Assembly (NCBI RefSeq): GCF_001695625.1
Contig: NZ_MBPN01000010.1
Span: 1 to 64,000, forward strand
Length of the DNA: 64,000 nucleotides
Source of the DNA: Pseudomonas defluvii
Lineage (GTDB): Bacteria > Pseudomonadota > Gammaproteobacteria > Pseudomonadales > Pseudomonadaceae
Reading direction: 5' to 3'
Shown here: in pieces, positions 19,012 through 29,821 of the stretch
Layout: the number at the start of each line of letters is the position of its first letter
Position numbering within the stretch: the first letter of the stretch is position 1
Position numbers and translations under genes: made by a program
The notes under the pieces: generated by a model
Seen by the model: the letters and a program-made list of their open reading frames with translations, nothing else
What the model was told of the DNA's origin: nothing
Databases searched by the model: none

Positions 19012-19494
19012 TTAGTCTTCCCGGCCCTTGCTGCGCACTGCGCGCTGCAGTTCGCGGTCGGAATCACGCTCGCGCTGGGTATCGCGCTTGTCGTATTCCT
19101 TCTTGCCTTTACCTAGCGCAATTTCGCACTTGATCAAGTGCTTGCTCCAGTAGATCGACAAGGCGACGCAGGTGTAGCCCTTCTGCTGCACAGCCGCATG
19201 CAGGCGCTCGAGCTCGCGGCGGTTGAGCAGCAGTTTGCGGGTACGTGTCGGGTCGGCAATGACGTGGGTGCTGGCCGTGGTCAGTGGCGTGATATGGCTA
19301 CCCATCAGCCATGCCTCGCCATCCTTGAGCACCACGTAGCTGTCCGTCAGGTGTGCCTTGCCGGCACGCAGACTCTTTACTTCCCAACCGGCCAGGACCA
19401 GACCGGCCTCGAACTTGTGCTCGATGAAGTAATCGTGTCGCGCCTTTTTATTCTGCGCGATGGTCCCTGTTGGGTGTTTCGTTTTTTTAGCCAT
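19012..19494 (-). CDS. smpB: SsrA-binding protein SmpB
   Basis: A 160-residue basic RNA-binding protein that binds tmRNA and delivers it to stalled ribosomes. It starts [20 protein letters not shown]; the OB-fold shows [19 protein letters not shown] and [20 protein letters not shown], ending with the basic tail [18 protein letters not shown] that mimics part of the tRNA in the A site. The ATG at 19494 was chosen from family alignment; an in-frame opening far upstream is not coding. It converges with lldR. Confidence 0.96.
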   Translation of the reverse strand: MAKKTKHPTGTIAQNKKARHDYFIEHKFEAGLVLAGWEVKSLRAGKAHLTDSYVVLKDGEAWLMGSHITPLTTASTHVIADPTRTRKLLLNRRELERLHAAVQQKGYTCVALSIYWSKHLIKCEIALGKGKKEYDKRDTQRERDSDRELQRAVRSKGRED

Positions 19495-19608
19495 AGGGGC
19501 GGCATTATAGGCAGTCGCTGCGCTGTCGGCTACGGGGTTGCGGTGCGCTTGAGCCGCCGGAGTGAATCCCGGACAATGCGCGCTCTTTTTTCTGAGTTGA
19601 GTGTGTCG

Positions 19609-21012
19609 ATGTCGACGGACAAGGTTTCTGTCCATGGTGGCTGGGCCAGTCGCTGGGTATTCGTGCTGGCGGCGACAGGCGCAGCGGTAGGCCTGGGGAG
19701 CATCTGGAAATTCCCCTACATGGTCGGGGTTTACGGTGGGGGTGCCTTTGTCCTGGTTTTCCTTGCCTGCATCGCCTTGATCGGTATTCCGGTGATGCTG
19801 GCCGAAACCTTGATCGGGCGGCGTACCCGGCAAAGCCCGGCCAATGCCTTGCGTGATCTGGCAGTTGAAACCGGTCACTCGCCGCGCTGGTCCTGGTGGG
19901 CCTTCGCCGGCATGCTTACCGCATTGTTGATTCTCTCGTTTTACAGTGTTGTGGGCGGGTGGTCGTTTGACTACATCCTCGACATGGGGCGGGGTGATTT
20001 TCAAGGTGTGACGGCCGACCAGGTGGGCGCCTACTTCAATGGTGTGATCAGTGATCCCTGGCGCCTGGTGCTCTGGCACAGCCTGTTCATGGCGCTGTCT
20101 GCGGTCGTGATCGCCAGGGGTGTTGTCGCCGGGCTGGAGCGCAGTCTGCGTATCATGATGCCGCTGCTGTTTCTGCTGCTGGTAATCCTGCTGGGCTACA
20201 GCCTGACCACCGGGCACTTCATGCAGGGCGTGCACTTCATGTTCGACTTCGATCCGTCGCGCCTGATGGATGGCCTGCTTCCAGCCATGGGGCATGCGTT
20301 CTTCTCGCTGAGTGTCGGTGTCGGTTCTCTGCTGATTTATGGCGCATACATGCCGAAGCAATCATCGATTGCCGGTACGATTGTGTCGGTGGCCCTGCTT
20401 GATACCTTTGTATCGTTGCTTGCCGGTCTGGCGTTGTTTCCAATTGTGTTTGCCGCCGGTTTGAACCCCAGCGAAGGGCCAGGTTTGATGTTTGTCGCGT
20501 TGCCATTCGCCTTCGGCAATGTGGCCTTCGGCCAGTTGATGGGCGTCGTATTCTTTGTTCTAGTGGCAGTGGCAGCCTGGAGTTCGGCAATTTCACTGCT
20601 TGAGCCAATGGTTGCCTACCTGGTTGAGCGTACGGGTGTGCGGCGTGGCTGGATCACCACGTGGCTGGCATTCAGTTGCTGGTTGGTGGGCTTGGGCACG
20701 GTGTTCTCGTTCAACGTCTGGCAGCAGGCAAAGTTCTTTGTGAGCGATGAAAGTGGCTTTCGGCTCTATGAATGGGGCGCCAAGGCCGGCCTGGACTTTT
20801 TCGGGGTGATCGACTTCTTTACCTCGCGCATCATGTTGCCGCTGGGTGGTTTGTGCTTTGTGATATTCGCGGGTTGGATCATGGGGCGTGAGGCGGTGCG
20901 CGAGGAATTGGCCATGCGCAGCCCGCTGCTGTTTGCTCTGACCTTCTTCTTGATGCGCTATGTGGCGCCCCTCGGCATTCTGATTGTGTTTGCCGCTCAG
21001 CTTTGGAAGTGA
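19609..21012 (+). CDS. Sodium-dependent transporter, NSS (SNF) family
   Basis: A 467-residue inner-membrane protein with about 11-12 hydrophobic segments. The N-terminal signature [20 protein letters not shown] is the NSS family TM1 motif with its sodium and substrate site. The substrate is probably an amino acid, which cannot be told from sequence. I chose ATG 19609 ([16 protein letters not shown]); an alternative ATG at 19576 adds 11 residues. It is divergent from smpB and followed after 7 bases by ratA. Confidence 0.88.
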   Translation: MSTDKVSVHGGWASRWVFVLAATGAAVGLGSIWKFPYMVGVYGGGAFVLVFLACIALIGIPVMLAETLIGRRTRQSPANALRDLAVETGHSPRWSWWAFAGMLTALLILSFYSVVGGWSFDYILDMGRGDFQGVTADQVGAYFNGVISDPWRLVLWHSLFMALSAVVIARGVVAGLERSLRIMMPLLFLLLVILLGYSLTTGHFMQGVHFMFDFDPSRLMDGLLPAMGHAFFSLSVGVGSLLIYGAYMPKQSSIAGTIVSVALLDTFVSLLAGLALFPIVFAAGLNPSEGPGLMFVALPFAFGNVAFGQLMGVVFFVLVAVAAWSSAISLLEPMVAYLVERTGVRRGWITTWLAFSCWLVGLGTVFSFNVWQQAKFFVSDESGFRLYEWGAKAGLDFFGVIDFFTSRIMLPLGGLCFVIFAGWIMGREAVREELAMRSPLLFALTFFLMRYVAPLGILIVFAAQLWK

Positions 21013-21019
21013 CGCCTGG

Positions 21020-21454
21020 ATGACTACCCATATTCAACGTTCGGCCCTGCTGCCTTACCCTGCCCAGGCGCTTTACGATCTGGTCAATGACGTGGCGCGT
21101 TACCCGGAGTTTCTGCCTTGGTGTTCTTCGAGCACGGTACTTGAGGCCAGTGATACGCAGATGCGCGCCAGCCTGGAGGTTGCCAAGGGTGGCATGAGCC
21201 AGCGCTTTGTGACGCGTAATGTGCTGGTGCCTGGGCAGTCGATCGAAATGAACCTGGAGGAAGGGCCGTTCAACCAGTTGCACGGTGTCTGGGTGTTCAA
21301 GGCATTGAACGAAAAGGCCTGCAAGATCAGCCTTGACCTGTCGTTCGACTATGCCGGTCCGCTGGTGCGGGCCACCTTGGGCCCACTCTTCAATCAGGCC
21401 GCCAATACCCTGGTTGATGCGTTCTGTCAGCGGGCAAAGCAACTCAATGGCTGA
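21020..21454 (+). CDS. ratA: RatA/Coq10-family START-like domain protein
   Basis: A 144-residue SRPBCC/START-like protein (MTTHIQRSALLPYPAQALYD, NDVARYPEFLPWCSSSTVLE). Related proteins include E. coli RatA/PasT, described as a toxin acting on ribosome association, and mitochondrial Coq10, which binds ubiquinone. A lipid/quinone role is at least as likely as toxicity. It overlaps rnfH by 8 bp. The ATG at 21020 follows the transporter stop by 7 bases. Confidence 0.88.
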   Translation: MTTHIQRSALLPYPAQALYDLVNDVARYPEFLPWCSSSTVLEASDTQMRASLEVAKGGMSQRFVTRNVLVPGQSIEMNLEEGPFNQLHGVWVFKALNEKACKISLDLSFDYAGPLVRATLGPLFNQAANTLVDAFCQRAKQLNG

Positions 21455-21764
21455 GACGATGCTTGAAATTGAAGTGGTCTATGCAACTGCCGAGCGTCAG
21501 TGGCTGCTGGCGTGCAGTGTTCCGGAAGGGACTTCGGTGAGCGAGGCGGTGCGCCTGTCCGGCATTGCCGAGCAGCTTGCAGGGGTCGACGTGAGCGAGT
21601 GCCCGTTGGGTATCTTTGGGCGTGTCGTGCCCAATCCGGCTGAGCGCCTGGTAGAGGCAGGGGAGCGTATCGAGTTGTACCGGCCGCTGCTGGTTGACCC
21701 TAAAGAGGTGCGCAAGCAGCGTGCAGCCAAGGTGGCTCGGGTGTTCAAAAAAGCCAAGCGCTAA
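21447..21764 (+). CDS. rnfH: RnfH family ubiquitin-like-fold protein (RatB)
   Basis: A 105-residue protein of the RnfH/UPF0125 family, with a beta-grasp core (LEIEVVYATAERQWLLAC; GIFGRVVPNPAERLVEAGER; IELYRPLLVDPKEVRKQRA) and a lysine-rich C terminus. Its function is poorly known. It always neighbours ratA, and here starts 8 bp before the ratA stop. ATG 21447 (MAETML) is used; 21459 (MLEIEV) is a second option. A terminator follows at 21778. Confidence 0.88.
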   Translation: MAETMLEIEVVYATAERQWLLACSVPEGTSVSEAVRLSGIAEQLAGVDVSECPLGIFGRVVPNPAERLVEAGERIELYRPLLVDPKEVRKQRAAKVARVFKKAKR

Positions 21765-21777
21765 AAACAACGGACAT

Positions 21778-21808
21778 AAAAAAGCCCGGAATGATCCGGG
21801 CTTTTTTA
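21778..21808. terminator. Bidirectional intrinsic terminator between rnfH and bamE
   Basis: AAAAAAGCCCGGA-ATGA-TCCGGGCTTTTTTAT forms a GC-rich stem flanked by an A-run and a T-run, so it can end both the rnfH (plus) and bamE (minus) transcripts. Confidence 0.92.
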
Positions 21809-21816
21809 TGTGTGCC

Positions 21817-22338
21817 TTACTGCGGCGAGGTGTCCAGCGGCTGCTGCACGGGCACCGGGATAACTTCGATGGTATCCACGTCGCGTTGCAGCTTCTCTTC
21901 CAGCGAGCCGGCTTTGGCGGGCTTTTCTTTAGCCGCTTCATTGCCGCGTGCCGGGCTGATGGTGGTATTGCCGTCGCTCCCCAGGATCTCCTGGTCACGG
22001 CTCACGCCTGGCATAAAGTCGCCGGACAGGTTGGCCAGTTGGTCGTTCTCGTTGAAGAAAACGCTCATGCGTTCCTGCTGGCGTTGGCCGCCACCAGGTT
22101 GCAGGCTGTACAGGTAGTCCCAGCGATTAGGGTGGAACGTGTCCTGAATCAGTGGGTTGCCCATGATAAACCGCACTTGCCGGCGGGTCATTCCCGGGCG
22201 CAATTGGTCTATCATGTCTTGCGTTACGACATTGCCCTGCTGGATGTCGATTTTGTAAACCCCGGGGAATGAACAACCGGCGAGTGCGAGCAGTCCCACA
22301 AACGTGAGGCTGGTTAGCAAGAGCTTGGTGTTTTGCAT
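21817..22338 (-). CDS. bamE: Outer-membrane assembly lipoprotein BamE (OmlA)
   Basis: A 173-residue lipoprotein, a small subunit of the BAM complex that inserts beta-barrel proteins. The signal peptide [22 protein letters not shown] ends in a lipobox with Cys22. The BamE domain follows: [40 protein letters not shown] and WDYLYSL. The C-terminal region is longer and charged, as in other pseudomonads (OmlA). The start MQNTKLL is preferred over an upstream in-frame ATG because it begins the signal peptide. It is divergent from fur. Confidence 0.94.
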   Translation of the reverse strand: MQNTKLLLTSLTFVGLLALAGCSFPGVYKIDIQQGNVVTQDMIDQLRPGMTRRQVRFIMGNPLIQDTFHPNRWDYLYSLQPGGGQRQQERMSVFFNENDQLANLSGDFMPGVSRDQEILGSDGNTTISPARGNEAAKEKPAKAGSLEEKLQRDVDTIEVIPVPVQQPLDTSPQ

Positions 22339-22435
22339 CGGTGGGCGACTTCCACTATCTTGGCTGGACAACGTAAACCCCGATCATACCCGTATTAAGA
22401 GAAGCTGCGAAGCAGCATCGGCGAGAAAGCTGACC

Positions 22436-22840
22436 ATGGTTGAAAATAGCGAACTACGCAAAGTCGGTCTCAAGGTGACCCTGCCTCGAGTCAAAATTCT
22501 ACAGATGCTTGACTCAACCGAGCAGCGTCATATGAGCGCCGAGGACGTCTACAAAGCGTTGATGGAGGCAGGCGAGGACGTCGGCTTGGCCACTGTTTAC
22601 CGGGTGCTGACCCAGTTCGAAGCGGCAGGCCTGGTGGTCCGTCATAACTTTGATGGTGGTCACGCGGTATTCGAGCTCGCTGATGGCGGCCACCACGACC
22701 ACATGGTCAATGTGGAGTCCGGTGAAGTGATCGAGTTCTTCGACAGCGAGATCGAAAAGCGCCAGAGAGAAATTGTTGCCGAGCATGGCTTTGAGCTCGT
22801 GGATCACAATCTGGTGCTGTATGTGCGCAAGAAGCGTTAA
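22436..22840 (+). CDS. fur: Ferric uptake regulator Fur
   Basis: A 134-residue iron-responsive repressor. The winged helix (VGLKVTLPRVKILQMLDS; VGLATVYRVLTQFEAAGLVV) precedes the metal-binding dimer domain (GGHHDHMVNVESGEVIEFFD, H/E ligands). The protein has no cysteine at all; the CxxC zinc site of E. coli Fur is replaced by NVES, in line with pseudomonad Fur proteins that lack this site. The ATG at 22436 is at the family position. It is divergent from bamE and followed by a terminator. Confidence 0.96.
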   Translation: MVENSELRKVGLKVTLPRVKILQMLDSTEQRHMSAEDVYKALMEAGEDVGLATVYRVLTQFEAAGLVVRHNFDGGHAVFELADGGHHDHMVNVESGEVIEFFDSEIEKRQREIVAEHGFELVDHNLVLYVRKKR

Positions 22841-22868
22841 TCGTTTCCAGCATTAAGGCACGGCATAG

Positions 22869-22900
22869 AAGGCGACCCTGGGGTCGCCTTCGTGATTTTT
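22869..22900 (+). terminator. Intrinsic terminator of fur
   Basis: AAGGCGACCC-TG-GGGTCGCCTT followed by CGTGATTTTT, located between the convergent fur and recN genes. The T-run favours the plus strand. Confidence 0.8.
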
Positions 22901-22914
22901 GGTGAGCGGATATT

Positions 22915-24588
22915 TCAGGCCTTGCTGGTGACGACCATTTTGCGCGCGTGGGCCAGGGACTCTTTGGTCAGGTCAATGCCGCCGAGCATTCGTGCCACTT
23001 CCTCCACGCGCTCACGTTTGCTCAGGTTGGCGACCGCGGTGTGGGTTGCATCACTGTTGCGTACTTTGTGTACGAATAAATGATGATGGCCTTGGGCGGC
23101 GACTTGCGGCAGGTGGGTAACCGTAAGTACCTGGCCGCGCTCGCCCAGTCGGCGTAGCAGTTGGCCGACGATCTCGGCTGTCGGGCCGCCAATACCTACG
23201 TCGACTTCATCGAACACCAGTGTCGGGATGCGTGATGTTTGTGCGGTGATGACCTGAATCGCCAGGCTGATGCGCGACAACTCGCCCCCGGAGGCTACCT
23301 TGGCCAGCGCCTTGAGCGGTTGGCCGGGGTTGGCACTGACCAACAGTTCGACCTGTTCCAGGCCGTGGGGCAGTAGTTCGTCACTGTTGCTGGCCTGCAG
23401 TGCAATGTTGAAGCGCCCCCCGGGCATGCCCAGGCGCTGGATTTCTTGCTCCACGGCGCAGGCCAGGCTGTCCGCGGCGGCTCTGCGCAGCGTGCTGAGC
23501 TCACTGGCTTTTTCCTGGTAATGGCGGGCGTAGGCGGCGAGTTCTTCGCTCAAGCGTTCGATGGCTTCATCACTGGCGTCGAGCGTTCCAAGCTCGCTGC
23601 TCAGCTTGCACTGCAACTGAGTCAATTCGGTGGGATGAACCCGATGCTTGCGTGCCAGCGTATAGATGGTGTCGAGACGTTCTTCCAGTTGTTGCAGGCG
23701 CGCTGGATCGGCATCGAAGTTGTCGAGGAAGCGATTGAGCTCGCCTACGGCCTCTTCGACCTGAATCTGCGCGCTGGCAATCAGATTGGCAGCTTCGCCC
23801 AGTGCTTTGGGGGCGTTGTGCACAGCGGTCAGGCGGTTGAGGCTGGCGGTCAGCGCGCTGAGTACATTGCCCGAATCGCTTTCGCTGCAATGGTCGATGA
23901 CCTGGCGGCAAATGCCGAACAGGGCCTCTGCGTTGGTCAGGTTCTTGTGTTCCTGCTCCAGTTGCTCCAGCTCATCTTCTCCAAGGCCCAGGTTGTCCAG
24001 CTCTTCGAGTTGATAGCTCAACAACTGGTGACGAGCCTGCTGCTCTTCGCTGGAATTGGACAGGCGCTCCAGTTCCTGGCGCGTTTGTCGCCAGCGCTGG
24101 GCCGCCAGTTGCACCTGGCGGGCGAGGTCGGTGGCGCCGGCGTATTCGTCAAGCAGGCGGCGATGGGTGTCGGATTTCAGCAGCGACTGATGTTCGTGTT
24201 GGCTGTGAATGTCGATCAGCAGTTCGCCCAGTGCCTTGAGGTCGCTCAGCGGGCAGGGTGTGCCGTTGATGTAGCCGCGGGTGCGCCCCTCGGCAGTGAT
24301 GACACGCCGCAGGATGCAGGGGCCGTCGGTGTCCAGGTCGCGCTCGGCCAGCCAGGCTCGAGCCTCGGGGATGTCGGCCAGGTCGAAGGTGGCCAGGATG
24401 TCGGCTTTGTCTGCGCCTGGGCGTACCACGCCACTGTCGGCCCGGTCGCCGAGTGTCAGGCCCAAGGCGTCAAGCATGATCGACTTGCCGGCCCCGGTTT
24501 CGCCAGTGATGACGCTCATGCCACGGGACAGTTCGAGGTCCAGGTGTTCGACGATGGCGTAATTGTGTACAGACAGATGCACCAGCAT
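22915..24588 (-). CDS. recN: DNA repair protein RecN
   Basis: A 557-residue SMC-like ATPase acting in double-strand break repair. Walker A is GETGAGKSIMLDALGLTLG; the C-terminal half carries the ABC signature (ASGGELSRISLAIQVI) and Walker B (TLVFDEVDVGIGG). A long coiled-coil arm separates the two halves. Start ATG 24588 (MLVHLSVHNYAIVEHLDL) is the family start; the five extra upstream codons are not used. A LexA box and sigma-70 promoter lie directly upstream, so it is SOS-controlled. Confidence 0.96.
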   Translation of the reverse strand: MLVHLSVHNYAIVEHLDLELSRGMSVITGETGAGKSIMLDALGLTLGDRADSGVVRPGADKADILATFDLADIPEARAWLAERDLDTDGPCILRRVITAEGRTRGYINGTPCPLSDLKALGELLIDIHSQHEHQSLLKSDTHRRLLDEYAGATDLARQVQLAAQRWRQTRQELERLSNSSEEQQARHQLLSYQLEELDNLGLGEDELEQLEQEHKNLTNAEALFGICRQVIDHCSESDSGNVLSALTASLNRLTAVHNAPKALGEAANLIASAQIQVEEAVGELNRFLDNFDADPARLQQLEERLDTIYTLARKHRVHPTELTQLQCKLSSELGTLDASDEAIERLSEELAAYARHYQEKASELSTLRRAAADSLACAVEQEIQRLGMPGGRFNIALQASNSDELLPHGLEQVELLVSANPGQPLKALAKVASGGELSRISLAIQVITAQTSRIPTLVFDEVDVGIGGPTAEIVGQLLRRLGERGQVLTVTHLPQVAAQGHHHLFVHKVRNSDATHTAVANLSKRERVEEVARMLGGIDLTKESLAHARKMVVTSKA

Positions 24589-24612
24589 TGGGGCGGCTCC
24601 CAAGTGTTAAGT

Positions 24613-24628
24613 CTGGTTATTTATACAG
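24613..24628 (-). promoter_or_regulatory. LexA box (SOS operator) of recN
   Basis: CTG-GTTATTTATA-CAG has the CTG-N10-CAG form of LexA sites with an AT-rich core. It overlaps the -10 hexamer of the recN promoter and ends 25 bp before the start codon, an effective repression position. Confidence 0.85.
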
Positions 24629-24649
24629 TGTTTTCAAATCGGCTGACAA
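24620..24649 (-). promoter_or_regulatory. Sigma-70 promoter of recN
   Basis: On the minus strand TTGTCA (24649-24644), an 18-bp spacer and TATAAA (24625-24620) form a near-consensus promoter that overlaps the LexA box. Confidence 0.75.
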
Positions 24650-24736
24650 TGCCTGGTTTTAGCTCTGTTTGCTTGAGTGAGGTGGCTTTTGATCGAGAGT
24701 GATCATAGCGCGGGTGTGCTTCTGCTGATTTCAGCC

Positions 24737-24765
24737 CTTGAACCTGCATTTTGCGACCCCATATA
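24737..24765 (+). promoter_or_regulatory. Heat-shock (sigma-32) promoter of grpE
   Basis: CTTGAA (24737-24742), a 14-bp spacer and CCCCATATA (24757-24765) match the RpoH consensus closely. It lies about 50 bp upstream of the grpE start. Confidence 0.9.
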
Positions 24766-24817
24766 GGCGGCAGATGCGCGAGTTCAGCTCGCTGACAAAA
24801 TTGAAAGGAGAGATTTT

Positions 24818-25384
24818 ATGGCTGACGAACAGATGCTGGACGAACAGAATCTGAACGCCGACAAATCCGCAGGCGCGACCGGCGACGACCTCAATGCTCG
24901 CGTTCAGGTGCTCGAAGAGCAGCTGGCGGCGGCCCAGGATCAATCTCTGCGTGCTGCAGCCGATCTGCAGAACATTCGCCGTCGTGCTGAGCAGGATATC
25001 GAGAAGGCCCACAAGTTCGCCCTGGAAAAGTTCGCTGGCGACCTGCTGCCGGTCATCGATAGCCTGGAGCGCGGTCTGGAGCTTTCCAGCGCCGATGATG
25101 AAAGCATTCGCCCAATGCGTGAAGGCATTGAGCTGACGCTGAAAATGTTCCACGACACCCTCAAGCGCTTCAACCTTGAAGCCATTGACCCGCATGGCGA
25201 GCCGTTCAATGCCGAGCATCACCAGGCCATGGCCATGCAGGAAAGCGCTGAGGTAGAGCCTAACAGCGTGTTGAAAGTGTTCCAGAAGGGCTATCAGCTC
25301 AATGGCCGTCTGCTGCGCCCAGCCATGGTTGTGGTCAGCAAGGCGCCGGCGCCGGTTTCGCCGTCGATTGACGAGCAGGCTTGA
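24818..25384 (+). CDS. grpE: Nucleotide exchange factor GrpE
   Basis: A 188-residue dimeric co-chaperone that releases ADP from DnaK. A long N-terminal helix ([20 protein letters not shown], then [18 protein letters not shown]) is followed by the C-terminal beta domain ([40 protein letters not shown]). The ATG at 24818 has GAAAGGAGAG upstream. It is the first gene of the grpE-dnaK-dnaJ heat-shock cluster. Confidence 0.97.
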   Translation: MADEQMLDEQNLNADKSAGATGDDLNARVQVLEEQLAAAQDQSLRAAADLQNIRRRAEQDIEKAHKFALEKFAGDLLPVIDSLERGLELSSADDESIRPMREGIELTLKMFHDTLKRFNLEAIDPHGEPFNAEHHQAMAMQESAEVEPNSVLKVFQKGYQLNGRLLRPAMVVVSKAPAPVSPSIDEQA

Positions 25385-25408
25385 AATCGTCCGGGGCGTC
25401 CCCATTTA
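25380..25408 (+). promoter_or_regulatory. Second sigma-32 promoter, for dnaK, overlapping the grpE stop codon
   Basis: CTTGAA (25380-25385) contains the grpE TGA stop; after a 14-bp spacer comes CCCCATTTA (25400-25408). The spacing and hexamers equal those of the grpE promoter, giving dnaK its own heat-shock start about 75 bp upstream of its ATG. Confidence 0.88.
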
Positions 25409-25485
25409 GGTGTCAAGCATTCAAGTATTACCGCAGTTAGCCAGCACTGCTGCGGCAACCTTATTCAAGTTTCGGGAGAGTTAAC

Positions 25486-27402
25486 ATGGGTAAAATCATC
25501 GGTATCGACCTGGGGACCACCAACTCCTGCGTCTCCATTCTGGAAAACGGTAACGTCAAGGTTATCGAGAACGCCGAAGGCGCGCGTACCACCCCATCGA
25601 TCATCGCTTACGCCAACGATGGCGAGATTCTGGTCGGTCAGTCGGCCAAGCGTCAGGCTGTCACCAACCCGCACAACACCCTGTACGCAGTAAAGCGTCT
25701 GATCGGTCGTCGTTTCGATGAAGAAGTCGTTCAGAAAGACATCCAGATGGTCCCTTACAAGATCGTCAAGGCAGACAACAACGACGCCTGGGTTGAAGTG
25801 AACGGCCAGAAAATGGCGCCGCCACAAATCTCGGCTGAAATCCTGAAAAAGATGAAGAAGACCGCCGAAGACTACCTCGGCGAGGCAGTGACTGAAGCAG
25901 TTATTACCGTGCCTGCCTACTTCAACGACAGCCAGCGTCAAGCTACCAAGGACGCCGGTCGTATTGCTGGTCTGGACGTCAAGCGCATCATCAACGAACC
26001 TACCGCTGCTGCGCTGGCGTACGGTATGGACAAGGCCAAGGGCGATCACACCGTGATCGTTTATGACCTGGGTGGCGGTACCTTCGACGTGTCGGTGATC
26101 GAGATCGCCGAGGTTGATGGTGAGCACCAGTTCGAAGTACTGGCAACCAACGGTGACACCTTCCTCGGTGGTGAAGACTTCGATATCCGTCTGATCGACT
26201 ACCTTGTTGACGAGTTCAAGAAAGAAAGCGGCATGAACCTCAAGGGTGACCCGCTGGCCATGCAGCGTCTGAAAGAGGCCGCTGAGAAAGCCAAGATCGA
26301 GCTGTCTTCGAGCCAGCAGACTGATGTCAACCTGCCGTACATCACTGCAGATGCCACCGGTCCTAAGCACCTGAACGTGAAGATCTCCCGCGCCAAGCTG
26401 GAATCGCTGGTTGAAGACCTGGTTCAGCGCACCATCGAGCCTTGCCGTATCGCGCTGAAAGATGCCGGTATCGACGTAGGTTCGATCAACGACGTGATCC
26501 TGGTTGGCGGCCAGACCCGTATGCCGCTGGTACAGAAAGCCGTTACCGATTTCTTCGGTAAAGAAGCGCGTAAAGACGTCAACCCTGACGAAGCCGTTGC
26601 CATGGGTGCTGCTATCCAGGGTGCCGTTCTGGCAGGTGACGTGAAAGACGTTCTGCTGCTGGACGTTAGCCCGCTGACCCTGGGTATTGAAACCATGGGT
26701 GGCGTGATGACCGCGCTGATCGAGAAAAACACCACCATTCCGACCAAGAAGTCGCAGGTGTTCTCGACCGCTGATGACAATCAGAGCGCCGTGACCATTC
26801 ACGTGCTGCAAGGTGAGCGTAAACAAGCCGCACAGAACAAGTCCCTGGGCAAGTTCGACCTGGCTGACATTCCACCAGCACCACGTGGCGTGCCTCAGAT
26901 CGAAGTGACCTTCGACATCGACGCCAACGGTATCCTGCACGTTGGTGCGAAAGACAAGGCCACTGGCAAGACTCAGTCGATCGTGATCAAGGCCAACTCC
27001 GGTCTGTCGGACGAAGAAATCGAGCGCATGGTGCGTGATGCCGAGGCTAACGCCGAGGAAGACCGCAAGTTTGAAGAGCTGGCCGCTGCCCGTAACCAGG
27101 GTGATGCGCTGGTGCACTCGACTCGCAAGATGGTCGCTGATGCCGGTGACAAGGTCACTGCCGAAGAGAAGGCTGCTATCGAAGCTGCGGTCGTAGCGCT
27201 GGAAGCTGCCGTTAAAGGCGATGACAAAGCTGCCATCGATGCCAAGGTCGAAGAGCTGTCGAAGGTCTCCGCGCCAGTGGCTCAGAAAATGTACGCTGAG
27301 CAGGGCGAGAAGCCTGAAGCTGCTGCCAAGCCTGCGGAAGAAGCTGGCAAGCATGACGATGTAGTCGACGCCGAGTTCGAAGAAGTCAAAGACAACAAGT
27401 AA
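25486..27402 (+). CDS. dnaK: Chaperone DnaK (Hsp70)
   Basis: A 638-residue ATP-dependent chaperone. The ATPase domain has [30 protein letters not shown] and [11 protein letters not shown]; the linker [16 protein letters not shown] leads into the peptide-binding domain and an alpha-helical lid, ending [11 protein letters not shown], the C-terminal EEVKD-type tail. The SD is CGGGAGAG. It is driven by its own sigma-32 promoter as well as by grpE read-through. A hairpin at 27459-27482 follows before dnaJ. Confidence 0.98.
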   Translation: MGKIIGIDLGTTNSCVSILENGNVKVIENAEGARTTPSIIAYANDGEILVGQSAKRQAVTNPHNTLYAVKRLIGRRFDEEVVQKDIQMVPYKIVKADNNDAWVEVNGQKMAPPQISAEILKKMKKTAEDYLGEAVTEAVITVPAYFNDSQRQATKDAGRIAGLDVKRIINEPTAAALAYGMDKAKGDHTVIVYDLGGGTFDVSVIEIAEVDGEHQFEVLATNGDTFLGGEDFDIRLIDYLVDEFKKESGMNLKGDPLAMQRLKEAAEKAKIELSSSQQTDVNLPYITADATGPKHLNVKISRAKLESLVEDLVQRTIEPCRIALKDAGIDVGSINDVILVGGQTRMPLVQKAVTDFFGKEARKDVNPDEAVAMGAAIQGAVLAGDVKDVLLLDVSPLTLGIETMGGVMTALIEKNTTIPTKKSQVFSTADDNQSAVTIHVLQGERKQAAQNKSLGKFDLADIPPAPRGVPQIEVTFDIDANGILHVGAKDKATGKTQSIVIKANSGLSDEEIERMVRDAEANAEEDRKFEELAAARNQGDALVHSTRKMVADAGDKVTAEEKAAIEAAVVALEAAVKGDDKAAIDAKVEELSKVSAPVAQKMYAEQGEKPEAAAKPAEEAGKHDDVVDAEFEEVKDNK

Positions 27403-27458
27403 TTACTACAGGTTGTCGGCCGGTTGACTGCATTTTAGCGGTGGCTGGTAGGATGTCG

Positions 27459-27482
27459 CCGCGCGGGGGCTTGCTCCCGCGT
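27459..27482 (+). other. Hairpin between dnaK and dnaJ
   Basis: CGCGGGGGC-TTG-CTCCCGCG forms a GC-rich stem in the 192-bp gap between dnaK and dnaJ. No T-run follows. It may partially terminate or stabilise the dnaK message; its GGGGGCTTGCTCCC core resembles short intergenic REP-like repeats of pseudomonads. Confidence 0.5.
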
Positions 27483-27594
27483 TGGCGTGTCTGGAATACC
27501 CGAATTTTTACGGCATTCGACCGGGTTTGAATGCTGGCGGCATAGCGCGAATAGCGCAGAGGTTTGCCGAACGTCCTCAAGAGTACAAAGACTT

Positions 27595-29536
<1,942 letters not shown>

Positions 29537-29548
29537 GCGTTGTCGAAA

Positions 29549-29593
29549 GTGTGCCTGCAAGTCGGCTCTTTGGGTTTCACTGGAGCCGGTCTT
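29549..29593 (+). other. Long hairpin after dapB
   Basis: CTGCAAG and CGGCTC pair with GAGCCG and CTTGCGG around a loop, forming a two-part stem just past the dapB stop. No T-run follows, so it may end the dapB transcript with Rho or protect its 3' end. The gap up to 29690 shows no gene I can recognise. Confidence 0.5.
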
Positions 29594-29698
29594 GCGGGTT
29601 GCTTCTGAATCCTGGCGACGTCCTGTCGCATTTCTGCGCCTTTCAGGCACATCAGCGGTAGACCAAAAATACGTTTTTCTGTAAGCTACAGCTTTAGT

Positions 29699-29821
29699 GT
29701 GTCCACTAAAAGCGCGCAGATAATTCGACGAAGAAAGCGGGGTGACGTGTCTATACGTCATTCCGCTTTTTTGCAACCTGCGATCGCCCCTTCAGGCTTG
29801 ATTTACGGGAGGTCTTCTTGA
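29699..29821 (+). CDS. Putative arginine-rich leader peptide of carA
   Basis: An open frame from GTG 29699 reads [18 protein letters not shown] and continues to TGA 29819-29821, which overlaps the carA TTG start. Four of five codons at 29726-29740 are Arg (CGA CGA AGA then AAG CGG) and lie against the 5' arm of the terminator hairpin. Stalling there on scarce Arg-tRNA would block the terminator. Against it, no good ribosome binding site precedes GTG 29699. The reading is speculative. Confidence 0.3.
   Translation: MSTKSAQIIRRRKRGDVSIRHSAFLQPAIAPSGLIYGRSS
29734..29773 (+). terminator. Intrinsic terminator (attenuator) in the carA leader
   Basis: AAAGCGGGGTGACGT (29734-29748) pairs with ACGTCATTCCGCTTT (29755-29769) over 15 bp including two G-U pairs, with a 6-base loop and a T-run. 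It lies only 44 bp before the carA start, leaving no room for a promoter in between, so it must act on transcripts that reach carA. Confidence 0.85.

Noticed and set aside
19138..19608. N-terminal extension of the NSS transporter frame upstream to 19138
   Set aside because: It overlaps smpB on the other strand; the transporter signature begins just after ATG 19609.
21020..21764. ratA-rnfH as a genuine toxin-antitoxin pair
   Set aside because: The name is historical; the proteins are conserved core genes with START-like and beta-grasp folds and a likely quinone or assembly role.
25465..27354. Long open frame antisense to dnaK (629 codons)
   Set aside because: It exactly mirrors dnaK, arises from GC-rich codon bias, and has no family motif or ribosome binding site.
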